Origin: Prauserella_A oleivorans
GTDB taxonomy: Bacteria > Actinomycetota > Actinomycetes > Mycobacteriales > Pseudonocardiaceae
Length of the DNA: 64,000 bases
Direction of reading: 5' to 3'
NCBI RefSeq assembly: GCF_042685745.1
Contig: NZ_JBHUNT010000001.1
Coordinates: 2,418,001 to 2,482,000, forward strand
This document shows, piece by piece, positions 32,446 through 41,934 of this stretch; the stretch's first letter is position 1, and the number at the start of each line of letters is the position of its first letter. The notes beneath the pieces are model-generated. The model did no database searches, had not been told where the DNA came from, and saw only the letters and a list, made by a program, of their open reading frames with translations. The position numbers and the translations under genes are program-made.

Positions 32446-33000
32446 GTGCTGAACACCCAAATGGTTCTGGCGGCCGAATCGCCGAACCCGGTCCTGCCGC
32501 ACGTTTCGGAGATCATCCTCGGTCTCGTCGCGTTCCTGCTTCTGTTGTGGGTGCTGCGCAAGTTCGCCGTCCCGCGGTTCGAGAAGCTCTACGAGGAGCG
32601 GACCGCGAAGATCGAAGGTGGCATCGAGAAGGCGGAGAAGGCACAGGCCGAGGCCGAGCAGGCGCTGGAGCAGTACAAGGCGCAGCTGGCCGAGGCCAGG
32701 ACCGAGGCTGCCAAGATCCGCGACGACGCGCGGCTCGAAGCCGAGCAGATCAAGGCGGAGCTGCGTGCCGAGGCTCAGGAAGAGGCCCGTCGCATCGTCG
32801 CTCAGGGCGAGGCGCAGCTGCAGGCCCAACGGGCGCAGATCGTGGCCGAGCTGCGGCAGGAGCTCGGGCGCAACTCCATCGCGCTGGCCAGCCGGATCGT
32901 CGGTGAGTCGCTGGAGGACGAGACCCGCCGCCGCGGGACCGTCGACCGGTTCCTCGCCGAGCTCGAGACCAGTGGCAACGGCGCCGGAGCCAGGAACTAG
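32446..33000 (+). CDS. atpF: ATP synthase F0 subunit b
   Basis: The 184-residue peripheral-stalk subunit has one membrane span at about residues 23-45 (IILGLVAFLLLLWVLRKF) and then a long charged coiled coil (EKAEKAQAEAEQALEQYKA). GTG 32446 follows AGGGAGAA. Order and spacing are standard. Confidence 0.95.
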   Translation: MLNTQMVLAAESPNPVLPHVSEIILGLVAFLLLLWVLRKFAVPRFEKLYEERTAKIEGGIEKAEKAQAEAEQALEQYKAQLAEARTEAAKIRDDARLEAEQIKAELRAEAQEEARRIVAQGEAQLQAQRAQIVAELRQELGRNSIALASRIVGESLEDETRRRGTVDRFLAELETSGNGAGARN

Positions 33001-33012
33001 GAGAAGGCGTAC

Positions 33013-33834
33013 ATGACGCTGCATGCTGCGAGCCGGGAGGCTCTTGGCTTCGCCGAGACCCGTCTCGACGAGGTGCTCGGCGACGCGGGCACGGACCCGT
33101 CCGCCGTCGGGGAAGAGCTGCTCTCCGTGGTGGATCTGCTCGCCAGGGAGGTCGGGTTGCGGCGGGCCGTCGGCGATGGCTCGTCCGACCCGGAGGCCCG
33201 CAAGCGGCTCGTCAGGACCTTGCTCCAGGGCAAGGTGTCGGATCCCGCTCTCCAGGTGCTCGACGCCGTGGTGGGCAGCCGCTGGTCCAGTCCCCGGGAG
33301 CTGCTGGACGGCCTCGAAACCGTCGCGCGGACGGCGTTGCTCGTCAGCGCGGAAAAGTCCGGCAAACTGGACACCGTCGAGGACGAACTGTTCCGGATCG
33401 CACGTATCGTGGAGGCGGAACCGGAGCTCGAGCGGGCGTTGTCCGATCGGGTCGGGCCCGTCGCAGGCAAGCGCACCCTCGTCCGCAACCTGGTCGCGGA
33501 CAAGGTCGATCCTGTCACCCGGGTACTGGTCGAGCAGGTCGTCGCGCGGCCCCGTGGCCGGAGCATCGCGTTCGGCGTCGATGAGCTGGTCAAGCTGGCC
33601 GCCGCGCGGAGGTCGCGCTCGGTCGCGTACGTGACGAGCGCGACCGAGTTGACGGCCGAGCAGCGTGAACAGCTGTCGGCGAAGCTCGAGCGGATCTACG
33701 GACGGCAGATCACCCTGCACGTCGAGGTCGACCGCGCGATCGGGGCCGGCCTGGTGGTCCGGGTCGGCGACGAGGTGATCGACGGCAGCGCGGCGGGACG
33801 CCTCGAGGCGCTGCGCAGGCAGCTGGCGAGCTGA
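33013..33834 (+). CDS. atpH: ATP synthase F1 subunit delta
   Basis: The 273-residue stalk subunit joins b to the F1 head. The C-terminal half has the family pattern RSRSVAYVTSATELTAEQRE and VDRAIGAGLVVRVGDEVIDGS. It is longer than the roughly 180 residues of E. coli delta, as usual in actinobacteria, where an N-terminal extension is present. ATG 33013 follows AGGAGAAGGCGTAC. Confidence 0.95.
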   Translation: MTLHAASREALGFAETRLDEVLGDAGTDPSAVGEELLSVVDLLAREVGLRRAVGDGSSDPEARKRLVRTLLQGKVSDPALQVLDAVVGSRWSSPRELLDGLETVARTALLVSAEKSGKLDTVEDELFRIARIVEAEPELERALSDRVGPVAGKRTLVRNLVADKVDPVTRVLVEQVVARPRGRSIAFGVDELVKLAAARRSRSVAYVTSATELTAEQREQLSAKLERIYGRQITLHVEVDRAIGAGLVVRVGDEVIDGSAAGRLEALRRQLAS

Positions 33835-33895
33835 CCAGCGCGGCATAACACATACTTTGCACAGTGGCAAGACACGAAGTGAGAGCGGGAACGAC

Positions 33896-35536
33896 ATGGC
33901 GGAGCTGACGATCTCCTCGGATGAGATCCGCAGTGCGATCGAGAACTACGTCTCGAGTTACTCCCCGGATGTAAGCCGGGAAGAGGTCGGCGTCGTCGTC
34001 GACACCGGTGACGGTGTCGCCCACGTCGAGGGCCTGCCGTCGACCATGGCCAACGAGCTGCTGGAATTCCCCGGCGGCGTCCTCGGCGTTGCGCAGAACC
34101 TGGAGCCGCGCCAGATCGGTGTCGTGATCCTGGGTGACTTCGACTCGATCGAAGAGGGTCAGGAGGTCAAGCGCACCGGGCAGATCCTGTCGGTCCCGGT
34201 CGGCGACAACTTCCTCGGTCGCGTCATCGACCCGCTCGGCAAGCCGATCGACGGTCTCGGCGAGATCGAGTCGACCGAGCGCCGCGCCCTGGAGCTGCAG
34301 GCCGCGTCGGTCGTCGAGCGGCAGCCGGTGTCCGAGCCGCTGCAGACCGGCATCACGGCCATCGACGCCATGACCCCGATCGGCCGTGGCCAGCGTCAGC
34401 TGATCATCGGTGACCGCAAGACCGGCAAGACCGCGGTCTGCGTCGACACGATCATCAACCAGAAGGCCAACTGGGAGAGCGGCGACCCGTCGAAGCAGGT
34501 CCGCTGCATCTACGTCGCCATCGGCCAGAAGGGCTCGACGATCGCCTCCGTGCGCAAGTCCCTCGAGGACGCCGGCGCGATGGAGTACACGACCATCGTC
34601 GCGGCCCCCGCCTCGGACTCCGCGGGCTTCAAGTGGCTGGCTCCCTACTCCGGCTCCGCCCTCGGCCAGCACTGGATGTACCAGGGCAAGCACGTCCTGA
34701 TCGTGTTCGACGACCTCACCAAGCAGGCCGAGGCCTACCGCGCGATCTCGCTGCTGCTGCGCCGTCCGCCGGGCCGTGAGGCGTTCCCCGGTGACGTCTT
34801 CTACTTGCACTCCCGCCTGCTCGAGCGCTGCGCGAAGCTGAGCGACGAGCTCGGTGGCGGCTCGCTGACCGGTCTGCCGATCATCGAGACCAAGGCCAAC
34901 GACATCTCGGCCTACATCCCCACCAACGTCATCTCGATCACCGACGGGCAGTGCTTCTTCCAGTCGGACCTGTTCAACTCCGGTCAGCGCCCGGCGGTCG
35001 ACGTGACCACGTCGGTGTCGCGAGTCGGTGGTGACGCGCAGACCAAGGCCATGAAGAAGGTCTCCGGTTCGCTGCGCATCGACCTCTCGCAGTACGAGGA
35101 GCTCAAGGCGTTCGCCGCCTTCGCCTCCGACCTCGACTCGGCCTCGAAGGCGCAGCTGGACCGCGGTGCCCGCCTGTACGAGCTGCTCAAGCAGCCGCAG
35201 TACACGCCGGTCCCGGTCGAGCAGCAGGTCGTGACGGTGTATTTGGGCACCAACGGGCACTTCGACGACGTGCCGATCGAGGACACCGCCCGGTTCAACA
35301 GCGAGCTGCTGGAGAACCTGCGCCACAAGCACGAGGACATCCTCGCCGAGATCCGCGACAAGGGTCAGTGGACCGACGACCTCGCCGAGCGCGTCGTGGC
35401 CGCGGCGAACGAGTTCAAGAAGGGCTTCACCACCTCGGAGGGCCGCACCCTCAACGAGGTCGAGGCCGAGGCCATGGACGCCGAGAAGGTCGGACAGGAA
35501 TCCGTCAAGGTGCACCGTCCGGCGCCGAAGAAGTAG
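33896..35536 (+). CDS. atpA: ATP synthase F1 subunit alpha
   Basis: The 546-residue non-catalytic subunit has Walker A GDRKTGKTA, the DELSEI-region counterpart, and the VISITDGQCFF string. The C-terminal extension beyond residue 510 (TSEGRTLNEVEAEAMDAEKV) is typical of actinobacterial alpha subunits; in mycobacteria a similar tail suppresses ATP hydrolysis. ATG 33896 has GAGAGCGGGA upstream. It follows a 61 bp gap after atpH. Confidence 0.97.
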   Translation: MAELTISSDEIRSAIENYVSSYSPDVSREEVGVVVDTGDGVAHVEGLPSTMANELLEFPGGVLGVAQNLEPRQIGVVILGDFDSIEEGQEVKRTGQILSVPVGDNFLGRVIDPLGKPIDGLGEIESTERRALELQAASVVERQPVSEPLQTGITAIDAMTPIGRGQRQLIIGDRKTGKTAVCVDTIINQKANWESGDPSKQVRCIYVAIGQKGSTIASVRKSLEDAGAMEYTTIVAAPASDSAGFKWLAPYSGSALGQHWMYQGKHVLIVFDDLTKQAEAYRAISLLLRRPPGREAFPGDVFYLHSRLLERCAKLSDELGGGSLTGLPIIETKANDISAYIPTNVISITDGQCFFQSDLFNSGQRPAVDVTTSVSRVGGDAQTKAMKKVSGSLRIDLSQYEELKAFAAFASDLDSASKAQLDRGARLYELLKQPQYTPVPVEQQVVTVYLGTNGHFDDVPIEDTARFNSELLENLRHKHEDILAEIRDKGQWTDDLAERVVAAANEFKKGFTTSEGRTLNEVEAEAMDAEKVGQESVKVHRPAPKK

Positions 35537-35548
35537 TGGGCTGAAGCC

Positions 35549-36487
35549 ATGGCTGCACAGCTTCGTGAGCTCCGGTCGAAGATCCGGGCAACCAAATCCA
35601 TCGGCAAGATCACCAAGGCGATGGAGCTCATCGCCACGTCGCGCATCAGCAAGGCGCAGGCGCGGGTGGAGGCTGCACGGCCGTACGCCTCGGAGATCAC
35701 CAACGTGCTCTCCGCGCTGGCCGGCGCGGCCGCCAACCTCGACCACCCGCTGCTGGTCGAGCGCGAGCAGGTGCGGCGGGTCGCGGTGCTCGTCGTGACC
35801 AGTGACAAGGGCCTCGTCGGTGGCTACAACGCCAACGTGCTTCGGGCGACCGAGGAGCTGCTGTCGCTTCTGCGCGAGCAGGGCAAGGACCCGCAGCTCT
35901 ATGTGATCGGCGGCAAGGGCACGAACTACTACCGGTTCCGGGAGCGCGAGGTCGCCGGCAGCTGGACGGGCTTCTCCCAGCAGCCGCGGTACGAGAACGC
36001 GGCCGAGGTCGGCGAGACGCTCGTGCAGGCGTTCCTGGCGGGAGCTGACGACCAGGGGTCCTCGCCCGGGGCGGACGGCGTCCTCGGCGTGGACGAGCTG
36101 CACATCGTCTACACCGAGTTCCGGTCGATGCTCACCCAGACACCGGTCGCCAAGCGCATGGCTCCCCTGGAGGTCGAGTACTCGGAGGAGGAGTCGCCCG
36201 AGGCGCTCCCGCCCGCGTACGAGTTCGAGCCGAACGCCGAGACCCTCCTCGGTGCGCTGCTTCCGAAGTACATCAACACGCGGATCTTCGCGGCGTTGCT
36301 GGAGTCGGCGGCCTCCGAACTGGCGGCTCAGCGCAACGCGATGAAGTCCGCGTCGGACAACGCGAGCGAGCTCGTGGAGACCTACACCCGGCTGGCGAAC
36401 CAGGCCCGCCAGGCCCAGATCACCCAGGAGATCAGCGAAATCGTCGGTGGAGCTGATGCGCTCGCCGCTGTAGGAAGTGATGACTGA
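35549..36487 (+). CDS. atpG: ATP synthase F1 subunit gamma
   Basis: The 312-residue rotor shaft begins ELRSKIRATKSIGKITKAME and ends with ARQAQITQEISEIVGGADAL, both diagnostic. An insertion around residues 165-180 (AGADDQGSSPGADGVLGVDE) corresponds to the actinobacterial gamma loop. It starts 13 bases after atpA and is followed by atpD after 3 bases. Confidence 0.97.
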   Translation: MAAQLRELRSKIRATKSIGKITKAMELIATSRISKAQARVEAARPYASEITNVLSALAGAAANLDHPLLVEREQVRRVAVLVVTSDKGLVGGYNANVLRATEELLSLLREQGKDPQLYVIGGKGTNYYRFREREVAGSWTGFSQQPRYENAAEVGETLVQAFLAGADDQGSSPGADGVLGVDELHIVYTEFRSMLTQTPVAKRMAPLEVEYSEEESPEALPPAYEFEPNAETLLGALLPKYINTRIFAALLESAASELAAQRNAMKSASDNASELVETYTRLANQARQAQITQEISEIVGGADALAAVGSDD

Positions 36488-36490
36488 GCT

Positions 36491-37915
36491 ATGACTAGCA
36501 CTGAAGCTGCCATCAAGGGGCGCATCGTCTCCGTGACCGGGCCGGTCGTCGATGTGGAGTTCCCGCGCGGCCACATCCCGGAGCTGAACAACGCCCTCAA
36601 GGTGGAGATCGAGTTCGAGGAACTCCGCAAGACCGTGACCCTGGAGGTCGCGCAGCACCTCGGTGACAACCTGGTGCGCACGATCTCGCTCCAGCCGCAG
36701 GACGGCCTCGTCCGTGGCGCCGAGGTCACCGACACCGGCGGCCCGATTTCGGTGCCCGTGGGCGACAAGGTCAAGGGCCACGTGTACAACGCCCTCGGCC
36801 AGTGCCTCGACGAGCCCGGCTACGGCGAGGACCTGGAGCGCTGGGGCATCCACCGCAACCCGCCGGCGTTCGACCAGCTCGAGGGCAAGACCCAGGTGCT
36901 GGAGACCGGCCTGAAGGTCATCGACCTGCTGACCCCGTACGTGCAGGGTGGCAAGATCGGTCTGTTCGGCGGTGCCGGTGTGGGCAAGACGGTGCTCATC
37001 AAGGAGATGATCACCCGCGTCGCGCAGAACTTCGGTGGTACCTCGGTGTTCGCCGGGGTCGGTGAGCGGACCCGTGAGGGCACCGACCTGTTCCTGGAGA
37101 TGTCCGAGGACGGCGTCATCAACAACACGGCCCTCGTCTTCGGTCAGATGGACGAGCCGCCGGGCACCCGTATGCGCGTCGCGCTGTCGGCGCTGACCAT
37201 GGCGGAGTACTTCCGCGACGTCCAGAACCAGGACGTGCTGCTGTTCATCGACAACATCTTCCGGTTCACCCAGGCCGGCTCCGAGGTGTCGACCCTGCTG
37301 GGCCGCATGCCGTCGGCCGTGGGTTACCAGCCGACGCTGGCCGACGAGATGGGTGTGCTGCAGGAGCGGATCACCTCCACCAAGGGCCGGTCGATCACCT
37401 CGATGCAGGCCATCTACGTGCCGGCGGACGACTACACCGACCCGGCCCCGGCGACCACGTTCGCGCACCTGGACGCCACCACGGAGCTGTCGCGGTCGGT
37501 GTTCCAGAAGGGCATCTTCCCGGCGGTCGACCCGCTGGCCTCCAGCTCGACCATTCTCGACCCGGCGATCGTCGGCGAGGAGCACTACCGCGTGGCCTCC
37601 GAGGTCATCCGGATCCTGCAGAAGTACAAGGAGCTGCAGGACATCATCGCGATCCTCGGTATGGACGAGCTGTCGGAAGAGGACAAGCTGACGGTGCAGC
37701 GGGCCCGCCGCATCGAGCGCTTCCTCTCGCAGAACATGCTGGTGGCCGAGGTGTTCACCGGGCAGCCCGGCTCGACCGTGCCGGTGGCCGAGACCGTCGA
37801 GGCGTTCGACAAGATCTCGAAGGGCGAGTTCGACCACTACCCGGAGCAGGCGTTCCTGGGCATCGGTGGCCTCGAGGACCTCGAGAAGAAGTACAAGGAA
37901 ATCACCGGTAAGTGA
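36491..37915 (+). CDS. atpD: ATP synthase F1 subunit beta
   Basis: The 474-residue catalytic subunit has Walker A GGAGVGKTVLI, the catalytic Glu region GERTREGTDL, Walker B VLLFIDNIFRF and the DELSEED element as DELSEEDKL. An ATG start lies four bases after the atpG stop. It is followed by a large stem-loop before atpC. Confidence 0.98.
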   Translation: MTSTEAAIKGRIVSVTGPVVDVEFPRGHIPELNNALKVEIEFEELRKTVTLEVAQHLGDNLVRTISLQPQDGLVRGAEVTDTGGPISVPVGDKVKGHVYNALGQCLDEPGYGEDLERWGIHRNPPAFDQLEGKTQVLETGLKVIDLLTPYVQGGKIGLFGGAGVGKTVLIKEMITRVAQNFGGTSVFAGVGERTREGTDLFLEMSEDGVINNTALVFGQMDEPPGTRMRVALSALTMAEYFRDVQNQDVLLFIDNIFRFTQAGSEVSTLLGRMPSAVGYQPTLADEMGVLQERITSTKGRSITSMQAIYVPADDYTDPAPATTFAHLDATTELSRSVFQKGIFPAVDPLASSSTILDPAIVGEEHYRVASEVIRILQKYKELQDIIAILGMDELSEEDKLTVQRARRIERFLSQNMLVAEVFTGQPGSTVPVAETVEAFDKISKGEFDHYPEQAFLGIGGLEDLEKKYKEITGK

Positions 37916-37920
37916 TTCGC

Positions 37921-37964
37921 CGAACGACGGGGCCGGTCCTTTGTGGATGCGGCCCCGTTGTTCG
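37921..37964 (+). promoter_or_regulatory. Large stem-loop between atpD and atpC
   Basis: CGAACGACGGGGCCG (37921-37935) pairs with CGGCCCCGTTGTTCG (37950-37964), 14 of 15 pairs, around a 14-base loop, five bases after the atpD stop. There is no T-run after it. It could terminate partially, protect the mRNA 3' end, or lower atpC expression relative to atpD. Confidence 0.65.
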
Positions 37965-38032
37965 CATCCTCACACCGGAACCAACAGCGCGGCCGTTAGA
38001 CTTGCGGGACGCGCGATGTGGAGGAGACCTAC

Positions 38033-38398
38033 GTGGCTGAGATGTCCGTCGAGCTGGTGGCCGTCGAGCGTCGGCTGTGGTCTGGTAAGGCCTCGTTCGT
38101 CGTCGCGCAGACCACCGAGGGCGAGATCGGTGTCATGCCGGGCCACGAGCCGGTACTCGGCCAGCTGGTCGAAGGCGGCATCGTCAAGGTGACGACCACG
38201 GACGGTGACACGGTGACGGCCGCGGTACACGGCGGCTTCCTGTCCGTGACCCACGAGGTGGTGAGCATCCTGGCGGAGTCCGCCGAGCTGGGCGAGGAGA
38301 TCGACGTCGAGGCGGCCAGGCAGGCGCTGACAGCCGAGGACGAGGCGGAGCGCGCGCGAGCGTCCGCGAGGCTCCGGGCAGCCGGTCAGTCGGCCTGA
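38033..38398 (+). CDS. atpC: ATP synthase F1 subunit epsilon
   Basis: The 121-residue subunit has the N-terminal beta-sandwich (VELVAVERRLWSG, GEIGVMPGHEPVLGQL, GGFLSVTHEVVSILAE) and a short C-terminal helical part. GTG 38033 is preferred over GTG 38018 because GAGGAG ends six bases before it. A TAGACT hexamer at 37997-38002 could give an extra promoter inside the operon. Confidence 0.95.
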   Translation: MAEMSVELVAVERRLWSGKASFVVAQTTEGEIGVMPGHEPVLGQLVEGGIVKVTTTDGDTVTAAVHGGFLSVTHEVVSILAESAELGEEIDVEAARQALTAEDEAERARASARLRAAGQSA

Positions 38399-38423
38399 CT
38401 CGGACGACGAGCGGGAGCCGGCC

Positions 38424-38858
38424 GTGGACGCAGCGATCGTGGTCACAGCCCTCCTGCTGGTGCTGCTTGTCGTCGTTGGCTGGTATGCCCTGCGCTGGGT
38501 CCGGATGCGACGACTGAGCGGCGTGAGCGTGGCTCTGCGGTGGCGGCCGGACCGTGAGCGGTCCGGCTGGCATCTCGGTATCGGCCGGTACAGCGGCGAG
38601 CGGTTCGTCTGGTATCGCGTGTGGAGTCTGCGTACCGGCCCCGATCGTGTGTTCTCCCGGGAGGGGCTGGAGATCGCCGACCGTCGCGAACCTATCGGCA
38701 CCGAGTCCTATGCGGTTCCGGCGGGCGCGACGGTCTTGCGGTGTCAGTCCGCGGACCAGGAACCCATCGAGATCGCGATGGGGCCCGACGCCTTGACCGG
38801 CTTCCTGTCGTGGCTCGAATCGGCGCCGCCCGGACGCCGGATTCCCCGGGCGAGCTGA
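38424..38858 (+). CDS. DUF2550 membrane protein
   Basis: The 144-residue protein has one N-terminal span (residues about 4-23, AIVVTALLLVLLVVVGWYAL) and a cytoplasmic domain with the family pattern LRWRPDRERSGWHLGIGRYSGERFVWYR in two parts. Its position directly after atpC is conserved across mycolata and relatives. Function is unknown. GTG 38424 follows GGGAGCCG. Confidence 0.88.
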   Translation: MDAAIVVTALLLVLLVVVGWYALRWVRMRRLSGVSVALRWRPDRERSGWHLGIGRYSGERFVWYRVWSLRTGPDRVFSREGLEIADRREPIGTESYAVPAGATVLRCQSADQEPIEIAMGPDALTGFLSWLESAPPGRRIPRAS

Positions 38859-39167
38859 GGGCCCTGTTTCAACGATCCGGCATTTCTGCCGACATGTACC
38901 GGCGGCTGTCGCAGGCTCGTGCGGACGTCCTTCCGACGTAGCCAGGCGTATTCGGCCGGTTGAGGGGCGCTGTGCGGCTCGGACGTGGGCCGGCGAGTCA
39001 GGAACGGCGCGGTTGCCTGCCGCCGGTGCCCGACGCGACGTTCAGCGGTCGCAAAACCCGCGCGCGGTGCGTCCGGCCGTCGACGATGTGGAACGCGGCG
39101 GGTCCGTCCACCGGCAGAGAACGCCACGCGGTCAATGCGCGACGATCTGGTGCGCCCGGGCTCCGGG
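38859..39167. other. Intergenic region without a recognised feature
   Basis: This 309 bp stretch lies between the convergent DUF2550 and adenosyltransferase genes. No supported ORF, RNA gene or clear terminator was seen, only short GC-rich dyads. Confidence 0.5.
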
Positions 39168-39740
39168 TCAGTGGCCGCCGCCGGGCTGCCAGAGGACGTC
39201 GCCGTCCGGGTTCGCCAGCCGCGCGAGGATGAACAGCAGGTCCGACAGGCGGTTCAGGTATTTCACGGCGAGCGTGTTGGTCCGCTCACCGTCGGCCTCG
39301 ACGAGCGCCCAGCCGGACCGTTCCGCGCGCCGCGCGACGGTCCGCGCCTGGTGCAGCAGCGCGGCTCCCGCGGTGCCGCCGGGCAGGATGAACGACGTCA
39401 GCTTGCCCAGCCGCGCGTTGAACTCGTCGCACCAGCCTTCGAGCCGCTCCACATAGGCCTCGGTCACCCGCAGTGGCGGGAACTCGGGGTTCTCGACCAC
39501 CGGCGAGCACAGATCGGCGCCGACGTCGAACAGGTCGTTCTGCACGGCCCGGAGCACGTCGGCGATCTCATCGGGTAGCCCGCCGAGCGCGATGGCGACG
39601 CCGACCACCGAGTTCGTCTCGTCCACGTCGGCATACGCGCCGAGCCGGGGATCGGTTTTGGGTACTCGGGAACCGTCGCCGAGTGCGGTGGTGCCGGTGT
39701 CGCCGACCTTGGTGTAGACACGGTTGATCCGTACGGGCAT
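39168..39740 (-). CDS. Cob(I)yrinic acid a,c-diamide adenosyltransferase, PduO type
   Basis: The 190-residue ATP:corrinoid adenosyltransferase makes adenosylcobalamin. Its N-terminal ATP loop is YTKVGDTGTTALGDGSRVPK, followed by DPRLGAYADVDETNSVVG and a C-terminal RTVARRAERSGWALVE. It would supply coenzyme for B12 mutases; a decayed mutase of that type (meaA) lies nearby at 41.9-42.8 kb. It is divergent from murA with a 171 bp shared promoter region. Confidence 0.95.
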   Translation of the reverse strand: MPVRINRVYTKVGDTGTTALGDGSRVPKTDPRLGAYADVDETNSVVGVAIALGGLPDEIADVLRAVQNDLFDVGADLCSPVVENPEFPPLRVTEAYVERLEGWCDEFNARLGKLTSFILPGGTAGAALLHQARTVARRAERSGWALVEADGERTNTLAVKYLNRLSDLLFILARLANPDGDVLWQPGGGH

Positions 39741-39911
39741 ACGCGGAGTCTACGGCCAGGGAGCGCGAGAGCGGGGTGTCAGCTTCACCGCGACGCTCCC
39801 TATCGTCACGCGGAGATCGTTCGTTTCACGTCGTGGCCGAATTGTGACCGTCCTTTCGCTACGCCCGCCCCTGCGTGGCAGGGCGCGCTCGGCCCGGCAT
39901 TATGGGCCACC

Positions 39912-41186
39912 ATGAGCGAGCACTTCGACGTGCACGGCGGTGCGCGTCTGGTCGGCGAGGTCGAGGTAGTCGGCGCCAAGAACAGCGTGCTCAAGCTGAT
40001 GGCGGCGGCCCTGCTCGCCGAAGGCACGACCACCATCACCAACTGCCCGCAGATCCTGGACGTCCCGCTGATGGCGGACGTGCTGCGCAGCGTCGGCTGC
40101 GAGGTGGAACTCGACGGTGACACGGCCTACATCACGACGCCGACGGAGCTCTCCCACCGCGCCGACTCGCCCGCGATGGGCAAGCTGCGGGCTTCGGTGT
40201 GTGTGCTCGGTCCGCTGGTCGGCCGGTTGAAGAAGGCCGTCGTCGCCCTGCCGGGCGGCGACGCGATCGGCTCCCGGCCGCTGGACATGCACCAGAACGG
40301 CCTGCGCAAGCTCGGTGCCACCAGCACGATCGCGCACGGTTGCGTCGTCGCGGAGGCCGACGGCCTGCACGGCGCTCAGATCTGGCTCGACTTCCCCAGC
40401 GTCGGCGCCACCGAGAACATCCTCATGGCCGCCGTGCTCGCCGAGGGCACCACGGTGATCGACAACGCCGCGCGGGAGCCGGAGATCGTCGACATCTGCA
40501 CGATGCTCACGGAGATGGGCGCCAAGATCGAGGGCGCGGGCACCTCCACCCTGATCGTCGAGGGGGTCGACCAGCTGCATCCCACCGAGCACCGTGTCAT
40601 CGGTGACCGCATCGTCGGCGCCACGTGGGCGTTCGCGGCGGCGATGACCCGCGGCGACGTGACCGTGACCGGCGTCGACCCGCACCACCTCGAGCTGGTG
40701 CTGGAGAAGCTGCGGCTCGCGGGCGCGGAGGTGACCACCTTCGACGGCAAGGGCTTCCGGGTGATGCAGCCCGATCGGCCGCGGTCGGTGGACTTCGTGA
40801 CGCTTCCGTATCCCGGGTTCGCCACCGATCTGCAGCCGTTCGCGGTCGCGCTGTCCTCGGTGTCCGAGGGCACCTCGATGATCACCGAGAACGTCTACGA
40901 GGCGCGGTTCCGGTTCATCGAGGAGATGGTGCGGCTGGGCGCCGACGCCAGGACCGACGGCCACCATGCCGTGGTCCGCGGGGTCGAGAAGCTCTCCAGC
41001 GCTCCGGTGTGGGCCTCCGACATCCGCGCCGGTGCGGGTCTGGTGCTCGCCGGGCTGTGCGCCGACGGAGTCACCGAGGTGTGGGACGTCTTCCACATCG
41101 ACCGCGGCTACCCCCATTTCGTGGAGAACCTCAACCGCCTGGGTGCGCGTATCGACCGTGTCAGCAGCGCGGGCGACGCCGACTGA
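39912..41186 (+). CDS. murA: UDP-N-acetylglucosamine 1-carboxyvinyltransferase
   Basis: The 424-residue enzyme catalyses the first committed step of peptidoglycan synthesis. It has GAKNSVLKLMAAALLAEG, RASVCVLGPLVGRLKKA and the active-site loop ALPGGDAIGSRPLDMH. Residue 117 is Asp where most bacteria have the fosfomycin-reactive Cys, as in mycobacterial MurA, so intrinsic fosfomycin resistance is expected. CATTAT about 11 bases before ATG 39912, without a good ribosome site, suggests a leaderless transcript. Confidence 0.97.
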   Translation: MSEHFDVHGGARLVGEVEVVGAKNSVLKLMAAALLAEGTTTITNCPQILDVPLMADVLRSVGCEVELDGDTAYITTPTELSHRADSPAMGKLRASVCVLGPLVGRLKKAVVALPGGDAIGSRPLDMHQNGLRKLGATSTIAHGCVVAEADGLHGAQIWLDFPSVGATENILMAAVLAEGTTVIDNAAREPEIVDICTMLTEMGAKIEGAGTSTLIVEGVDQLHPTEHRVIGDRIVGATWAFAAAMTRGDVTVTGVDPHHLELVLEKLRLAGAEVTTFDGKGFRVMQPDRPRSVDFVTLPYPGFATDLQPFAVALSSVSEGTSMITENVYEARFRFIEEMVRLGADARTDGHHAVVRGVEKLSSAPVWASDIRAGAGLVLAGLCADGVTEVWDVFHIDRGYPHFVENLNRLGARIDRVSSAGDAD

Positions 41187-41226
41187 GCCGAGGGGCGGCC
41201 GGGACGGCCCGGGAGAGCCCGGAGCC

Positions 41227-41850
41227 TCAGCCCTCGGCGGCGAGGGCCGCGCCGAACCCGATGAGCGTCGTGCCGGTGAGGGCGTCGAGCGACCGGCGTA
41301 CCCGGGGTCGCCTGATCCATTCCCGCACCCGGTTCACGAACAGCAGGAGCAGCACCAGCCACGCCGCGCCCAGCACGGCCACGGTGTAGGCGAGCAGCAG
41401 CGCGTCGAACGCCGTGCTGCGCACCGGGTCGAGGAACTGCGGCAGCACCGACAGGTAGAGCGCCAGCACCTTCGGGTTGGTGACGTTGGAGAGGAATCCC
41501 TCCCGGAACCGCCGGAACCCGCTGGTGCGGGACCCCGCGGTGTCCATGGCGCCGTAGTCGCCGCGCCAGGCGGCGCGCAGCGCCTGGATACCGAGGTAAC
41601 AGAGGTAGGCCACGCCCAGCCAGCGAATCGTCGTGAACACCGGCTGCGAGCGGACGATCAGCGCCCCGAGCCCCAGCGCCACGGCCGTGCCCTGAACGAC
41701 GTTGCCGACCGCGATGCCGGACACCGCGAGCAGACCGCCCCGGAACCCGCCGGCGAACGAGTTCTTCAGCGTTACGAGGGTGTCCGGGCCGGGGGCGAGT
41801 ACCACGATGATCACGAAGACCAGATAGCTGCTGTAGGCACTCCACGTCAC
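41227..41850 (-). CDS. LysE/RhtB-family amino-acid exporter
   Basis: The 207-residue protein has six predicted spans, beginning SYLVFVIIVVLAPGPDTL and including the family string GFLSNVTNPKVLALYLSVLPQF. LysE/RhtB proteins export amino acids or small metabolites; the substrate cannot be told from sequence. GTG 41850 gives the canonical start. It is convergent with murA and divergent from the meaA remnant. Confidence 0.9.
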   Translation of the reverse strand: MTWSAYSSYLVFVIIVVLAPGPDTLVTLKNSFAGGFRGGLLAVSGIAVGNVVQGTAVALGLGALIVRSQPVFTTIRWLGVAYLCYLGIQALRAAWRGDYGAMDTAGSRTSGFRRFREGFLSNVTNPKVLALYLSVLPQFLDPVRSTAFDALLLAYTVAVLGAAWLVLLLLFVNRVREWIRRPRVRRSLDALTGTTLIGFGAALAAEG

Positions 41851-41934
41851 GTCGTCACGGTATTCGAGCGGTTCCGGAGACGGCTCGCGGGTTTCCGCCG
41901 TGACGTGGCTCGCTCCACGCTCCGCGCAGGGTCA

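Noticed and set aside
33710..37837. A 1375-codon minus-strand ORF across the ATP synthase genes
   Set aside because: It is a mirror of high-GC codon usage in atpA, atpG and atpD. The sense proteins are certain and the antisense product is low-complexity Arg/Gly/Val/Leu.
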